Source: Flavobacteriaceae bacterium
Lineage (GTDB): Bacteria > Bacteroidota > Bacteroidia > Flavobacteriales > Flavobacteriaceae
DNA: 32,727 nucleotides
Reading direction: 5' to 3'
Assembly: GCA_016649745.1 (NCBI GenBank)
Contig: JAENXD010000008.1
Span: 1 to 32,727 of the forward strand
Shown here one piece after another: positions 28,534 to 32,727 of this stretch (within the stretch, counting starts at the first letter, position 1; each line of letters begins with the position of its first letter). The notes under the pieces were generated by a model, which was not told the origin of the DNA, searched no databases, and saw only the letters and a list, made by a program, of their open reading frames with translations. The position numbers were made by a program, and so were the translations under genes.

Positions 28534-30252
28534 ATGAAAAAATTAATTTATATACTAATCGCTGTATTTGCAGTTACTGTAGCCTGTGAATCAGATGAAG
28601 TAACTATTAACACAATAAATGCTTCGGAAGCAGATCTAATTGCTGCTGAATTAGATGTGCCGGCAACAAATACGTTCGAAGTAATAAGAACTACCGATTT
28701 AGTGCAAGGAAATGAAGCAGCAGATGCAGTAACTTATACTTGGTCTAAGGCATCTGGTGATAATGATGGCGCTATAATGTACTACTTGCAACTGGATGTT
28801 GCAGGCAATGATTTTGCAACAGCAGTGACAATTCCTTTGGCTCAAGAAGGAACTTCGGAACTTTCTCGTACATTAACATTTGGTGATTTAAATAAAGCTG
28901 TCAATAAAATAAGCAGTAATTTATTTGCAATAGCATCTCCGCTGTCAATTAACTTTGAAGATGTAAACAACATGGAAATTAGGGTTGAAAGCATCTTGGG
29001 AGTGTCCATTGCCAAAGCATATTCACAACCAATTCCACTAACTGTAAAAGCCTATTTTTCAGGCTTAACAAATGATTTAGTTGTAAGTGGTGCTGCTTTA
29101 AATGAAGACGTTATTATCACAATTGCTGATGGTGTTTATAAAGGAAGGTTAAATTTAACTCAAAATACATTCAGGTTTTTTGCTCAGCCAGCTGATACAA
29201 ATGTTAGTTACAATTATGAGTATTTTGAATCTGATGGATATACAATCGATCCTTTATTGGAAAATGCAAATGATGAAAAAATGAATTTCAAGTTTACGGG
29301 TGCTGAAGGTCCTTGGGATATTTTTATTGACACTAATCTAAAATCTATTACCTTAGTGGAAGTAACAATACCTGATAACCTTTATATCGTAGGTAACAAT
29401 ACAAGTCCAGAATGGAACCCAGCAATTTCCCCTGAAATGAATTTAGTTAGCGAAGGCGTTTTTGTATTGGTTATTGAGCTTCAAGGAGTCTCTGACGGTT
29501 TTAAATTTATTCCAACTAATGCAAGTTTTGATGGAGATTGGGGCGAAGATCCCGCTAACCCAGGTCACATTATTCAAGATGGTGAACAAAATCTTACTGG
29601 ATATGAGGCTGGAAAATATTTAGTTACTGTTGATTATAACACGTTAACTTATAAAGTAACGGTGGTAAATAGTTTAAATGTTGTTGGATCTATTAACGGA
29701 TGGAATAGTACTACTGCCACACCTATGGTCGAGGCAAGCTTAGGAATTTACTCAATTGTTTTAGATTTACCAGTTGGAGCTGAATTTAAGTTTATACCAA
29801 CTACTGCAAGTTTTGAAGGTGACTGGGGTGCTGATGCCGCTAATGCCGGTAGAATTATCCAAGACGGAGAAGCTAACTTGTCTGGCTATGAAGCCGGCAA
29901 ATACGTTGTTGCAGTAAACTATAACACAATGAGTTTTACTGTTTCAAAAATTAGTGCAATTCCAACAAATTTATATTTAGTGGGTGATCATAATGGTTGG
30001 AACAATGCAACAGCAAATCAACTTACAAATGTAAGCTCTGGTGTTTTCTCTATTACATTAAACTTAAGTGCTGGTAATGGCTTTAAATTTTTACCGACAC
30101 AAGGATCTTGGGATGGTGATTTTGGGGAAAATAAATTAATTCCTCAAACATTAGTGCAAAATGACGAGCAAAATTTATCAGTTGCTGCTGATGGATCATA
30201 TAAAATTACAGTCGATTTTAATAATGGAAACTTTTCTGTAGTTTTACAATAA
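28534..30252 (+). CDS. SusE/SusF-like outer membrane starch-binding lipoprotein with three tandem modules
   Basis: Lipobox FAVTVAC; N-terminal SusE domain paralogous to the previous ORF (VTYTWSKASGDNDGAIMYYLQLD); repeats NLYIVGNN.., SLNVVGSINGWN.., NLYLVGDHNGWN... Confidence 0.9.
   Translation: MKKLIYILIAVFAVTVACESDEVTINTINASEADLIAAELDVPATNTFEVIRTTDLVQGNEAADAVTYTWSKASGDNDGAIMYYLQLDVAGNDFATAVTIPLAQEGTSELSRTLTFGDLNKAVNKISSNLFAIASPLSINFEDVNNMEIRVESILGVSIAKAYSQPIPLTVKAYFSGLTNDLVVSGAALNEDVIITIADGVYKGRLNLTQNTFRFFAQPADTNVSYNYEYFESDGYTIDPLLENANDEKMNFKFTGAEGPWDIFIDTNLKSITLVEVTIPDNLYIVGNNTSPEWNPAISPEMNLVSEGVFVLVIELQGVSDGFKFIPTNASFDGDWGEDPANPGHIIQDGEQNLTGYEAGKYLVTVDYNTLTYKVTVVNSLNVVGSINGWNSTTATPMVEASLGIYSIVLDLPVGAEFKFIPTTASFEGDWGADAANAGRIIQDGEANLSGYEAGKYVVAVNYNTMSFTVSKISAIPTNLYLVGDHNGWNNATANQLTNVSSGVFSITLNLSAGNGFKFLPTQGSWDGDFGENKLIPQTLVQNDEQNLSVAADGSYKITVDFNNGNFSVVLQ
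29377..30249 (+). repeat. Three tandem ~95-codon repeats encoding starch-binding-like modules
   Basis: Approximate units 29377-29667, 29671-29960, 29968-30249; each has VGxxNxW...GxFKFxPTxxSxxGDxGE/AD...QDGEQNLxG...GKYxVxVxYNxxxxxV. Confidence 0.85.
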
Positions 30253-30261
30253 TAATTTTAG

Positions 30262-30293
30262 AAAAAAGGCTGCTGACATAGCAGCCTTTTTTT
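30262..30293 (+). terminator. Rho-independent terminator/attenuator between the SusE/F-like gene and the amylase gene
   Basis: AAAAAAGGCTGCT-GACAT-AGCAGCCTTTTTT hairpin with T-run. Confidence 0.88.
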
Positions 30294-30317
30294 ATTTAAA
30301 TTTTAATTTTAAATAAC

Positions 30318-32727
30318 ATGAAAAAACTTGCCTTTTTTCTTTTTTGTTTTATATCATTATCCCTTTACGCTCAGGTAACAACTTCACCTACGTTACCGAC
30401 AACCATTGGGGAAATTACGATAACCCTTGATGCTACCGGAACAGAATTAGAAGGCTATACTGGTGATGTATATGCCCATACTGGTCTATTGACAACACAA
30501 TCCACAAGTAATACCGATTGGAAATATGTCATCGCTGATTGGGGTAGTAACATAGAAAAAGCAAAACTTTTAAAAATCTCCACAAATACCTACCAATTTA
30601 AAATAACACCTGACATTCCCACATTTTATAATGTAACAAGTGGAGAAACTGTAACTGATATTGCTGTTGTATTTCGAGCAGCTGATGGGTCAAAACAAAC
30701 TAGACCAGATTATTTCATAAAAGTTTATGAAGAAGGCTTAAACATAACAATTACAAATCCAATAAATAATAGTGCTTTTAATTTAAACGAAAGCATTAAT
30801 ATTACAGCTGTTTCTTCTATCTCAGCTGATTTACAACTTCTTATTGATGGCAGCACTCAACAAACTGCTTTAAATTCAACTACCATTTCAGGTTCTTTTG
30901 CTTTTTCAACAACTGGATATCATACAATAAAAGCAATAGCTACAACTTCAACAGAAACTAAAGAAACCGAGATTTCTATCTATATAAAATCCCCAACACA
31001 AAGTTTAACTATTCCTACAACAAAAAAGGGGATAACTGTAAATCCAGATAATTCTTTAACTTTTGTTATTGAAGCCCCAAATAAATCCACAATTAATTTA
31101 ATTGGAGATTTTAACGATTGGAAACTGAGTGAAACACATCAATTATACAAAGACACTACAAATCCAGATTTATTTTGGCTAACTGTTACCGGTTTAGATC
31201 CAAATATTGAATACGCCTACCAATATTTAATTGATTACACTATAAAGGTGGCAGATCCTTATTCAGAAAAAATATTGGATCCTCAAAATGATCAATATAT
31301 TTCAAGCGCCAACTATCCGAATTTAAAAGCCTATCCCACAAATCTAACTACAGGTTATGTGTCAACTTTCAAAATAAATCAGGAAAATTATGCCTGGACT
31401 ACAACCAATTTCACAAAACCATCACAAAACAATTTAATTATTTATGAATTGCTTATCAGAGATTTTACGGCAAGCGCTTCTTTTAATGAAGCCATCACAA
31501 AATTAGATTATTTAGCTTCCTTAGGCATAAATGCTATTGAATTAATGCCCGTAAACGAATTTGAAGGTAATGACAGCTGGGGCTATAATCCGGCATTGTA
31601 TATGGCTTTGGATAAAGCCTACGGAACAAAAAACGATTTTAAAAAATTTGTGGATGCCTGTCACCAACGCGGAATTGCGGTATTAACCGACGTTGTTTTT
31701 AACCATTCCTTTGGACAATCGCCATTGGTTCAAATGTATTGGGACAGTGCCAATAGCAAACCTGCGGCAGACAATCCTTGGTACAAACAACAAAGCAATT
31801 TTGCAAATCCAGATGCTCAATGGGGCTACGATTTTAACCACGAATCAACTTACACAAAAGCCTTTTTTAAAGACGTACTGAGTTATTGGATGAATGAATA
31901 TAAAATTGACGGATTCCGATTTGATTTCACCAAAGGATTTTCAAATACTCCATATGGAACAACAAGTTGGGGAAGTGATTATGATGCAACCCGTATAACA
32001 ATTTTAAAAAATTATGCAGATCACGTCTGGAATCAAAATCCAACCAACAAACCTTATGTGATTTTCGAACATCTGGCAGACAATTCCGAAGAAACTGTTT
32101 TGGCAGATTATGGCATACTACTTTGGGGAAATATGAACTACAGCTATAACCAGAACACGATGGGTTATAGTGATCAATCTGATATTTCCTGGATTTCCTA
32201 CAAAAATAGAGGCTGGGATAATCCAAATGTTGTGGGTTATATGGAAAGCCATGATGAAGAGCGTTTAATGTATAAAAACCTTCAATTTGGGAACAGCAAT
32301 ACCTCCTACAATGTTAAAGATTTAAACACTGCTTTGTCACGACAAGAATTGGCAGGAATGTTCCTTTTTACCATTCCCGGTCCAAAAATGATATGGCAAT
32401 TTGGAGAATTGGGTTATGACATTAGCATAGATGAAAACGGAAGAGTTGGCAGAAAACCTATTCATTGGGATTATTTTGACAATTCCAACAGGAAACAAAT
32501 TTACAATACCTGGGCAACAATGATTGCTTTTAAGAAAAAATATCCAGAGGTGTTTAATACCACTAATTTCACATTGAATGTAGGCAATACTTTAACAAAA
32601 TCTATCCTGTTAAAAAACACATCTTTTGATGTTGCCATCGTTGGAAATTTTGATATCGATTCCAAAACAATTACTGCCACCTTTTCCAAAACAGGAATTT
32701 GGTATGAATATTTTACAGGTGAAGAAA
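30318..32727 (+). CDS. Secreted modular GH13 alpha-amylase (SusG-position), 3' end outside the window
   Basis: Not in the ORF track because it is open at the window end. MKKLAFFLFCFISLSLYAQ signal; N-terminal accessory domains and CBM48-like STINLIGDFNDWKLSETHQLYKD; GH13 motifs LMPVNEFEGNDSWGYNPALYMALDKAYG, DVVFNHSFG, IDGFRFDFTKGF, VIFEHL, MESHDEERLMY. Confidence 0.93.
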   Translation, partial: MKKLAFFLFCFISLSLYAQVTTSPTLPTTIGEITITLDATGTELEGYTGDVYAHTGLLTTQSTSNTDWKYVIADWGSNIEKAKLLKISTNTYQFKITPDIPTFYNVTSGETVTDIAVVFRAADGSKQTRPDYFIKVYEEGLNITITNPINNSAFNLNESINITAVSSISADLQLLIDGSTQQTALNSTTISGSFAFSTTGYHTIKAIATTSTETKETEISIYIKSPTQSLTIPTTKKGITVNPDNSLTFVIEAPNKSTINLIGDFNDWKLSETHQLYKDTTNPDLFWLTVTGLDPNIEYAYQYLIDYTIKVADPYSEKILDPQNDQYISSANYPNLKAYPTNLTTGYVSTFKINQENYAWTTTNFTKPSQNNLIIYELLIRDFTASASFNEAITKLDYLASLGINAIELMPVNEFEGNDSWGYNPALYMALDKAYGTKNDFKKFVDACHQRGIAVLTDVVFNHSFGQSPLVQMYWDSANSKPAADNPWYKQQSNFANPDAQWGYDFNHESTYTKAFFKDVLSYWMNEYKIDGFRFDFTKGFSNTPYGTTSWGSDYDATRITILKNYADHVWNQNPTNKPYVIFEHLADNSEETVLADYGILLWGNMNYSYNQNTMGYSDQSDISWISYKNRGWDNPNVVGYMESHDEERLMYKNLQFGNSNTSYNVKDLNTALSRQELAGMFLFTIPGPKMIWQFGELGYDISIDENGRVGRKPIHWDYFDNSNRKQIYNTWATMIAFKKKYPEVFNTTNFTLNVGNTLTKSILLKNTSFDVAIVGNFDIDSKTITATFSKTGIWYEYFTGEE

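Noticed and set aside
31927-32226. 99-aa minus-strand ORF with several Cys/His residues (zinc-finger-like look)
   Set aside because: Lies entirely antisense to the GH13 catalytic core of the truncated amylase; the Cys/His content arises from the opposite-strand codons.

Overview
Low-GC Bacteroidota (Flavobacteriia-type) chromosomal window. From left to right: the first codons of a minus-strand gene (porU suggested by synteny only); gldJ (gliding/T9SS lipoprotein) and murF on +; a minus-strand glycolytic cluster pfkA-gapA-BadF/NagK-type kinase; and a large starch/maltodextrin utilisation locus. The minus-strand arm of that locus is MFS sugar transporter - beta-phosphoglucomutase - GH65 maltose phosphorylase - GH13 - GH31 - GH13 lipoprotein - GH97 - GH13 lipoprotein. 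A LacI-family regulator gene lies upstream of it, and a + strand arm carries susC-susD-two SusE/F-like lipoproteins and a secreted modular GH13 amylase cut off by the window end. I found no CRISPR array, tRNA/rRNA, transposase or phage genes. The protein content is a recognisable flavobacterial Sus-like locus, not a clearly new system. The points worth a second look are mostly in the non-coding DNA: a shared LacI-like motif at both arms (two copies 31 bp apart at susC), a terminator/attenuator hairpin directly before the amylase, GC-rich palindromic REP-like elements at gene boundaries, and a hairpin separating the sugar locus from glycolysis. Others are protein-level: a triplicated starch-binding module, and a linked BadF-type kinase that might supply missing glucokinase activity. 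All functional calls rest on motif and family recognition by eye; no searches were run.
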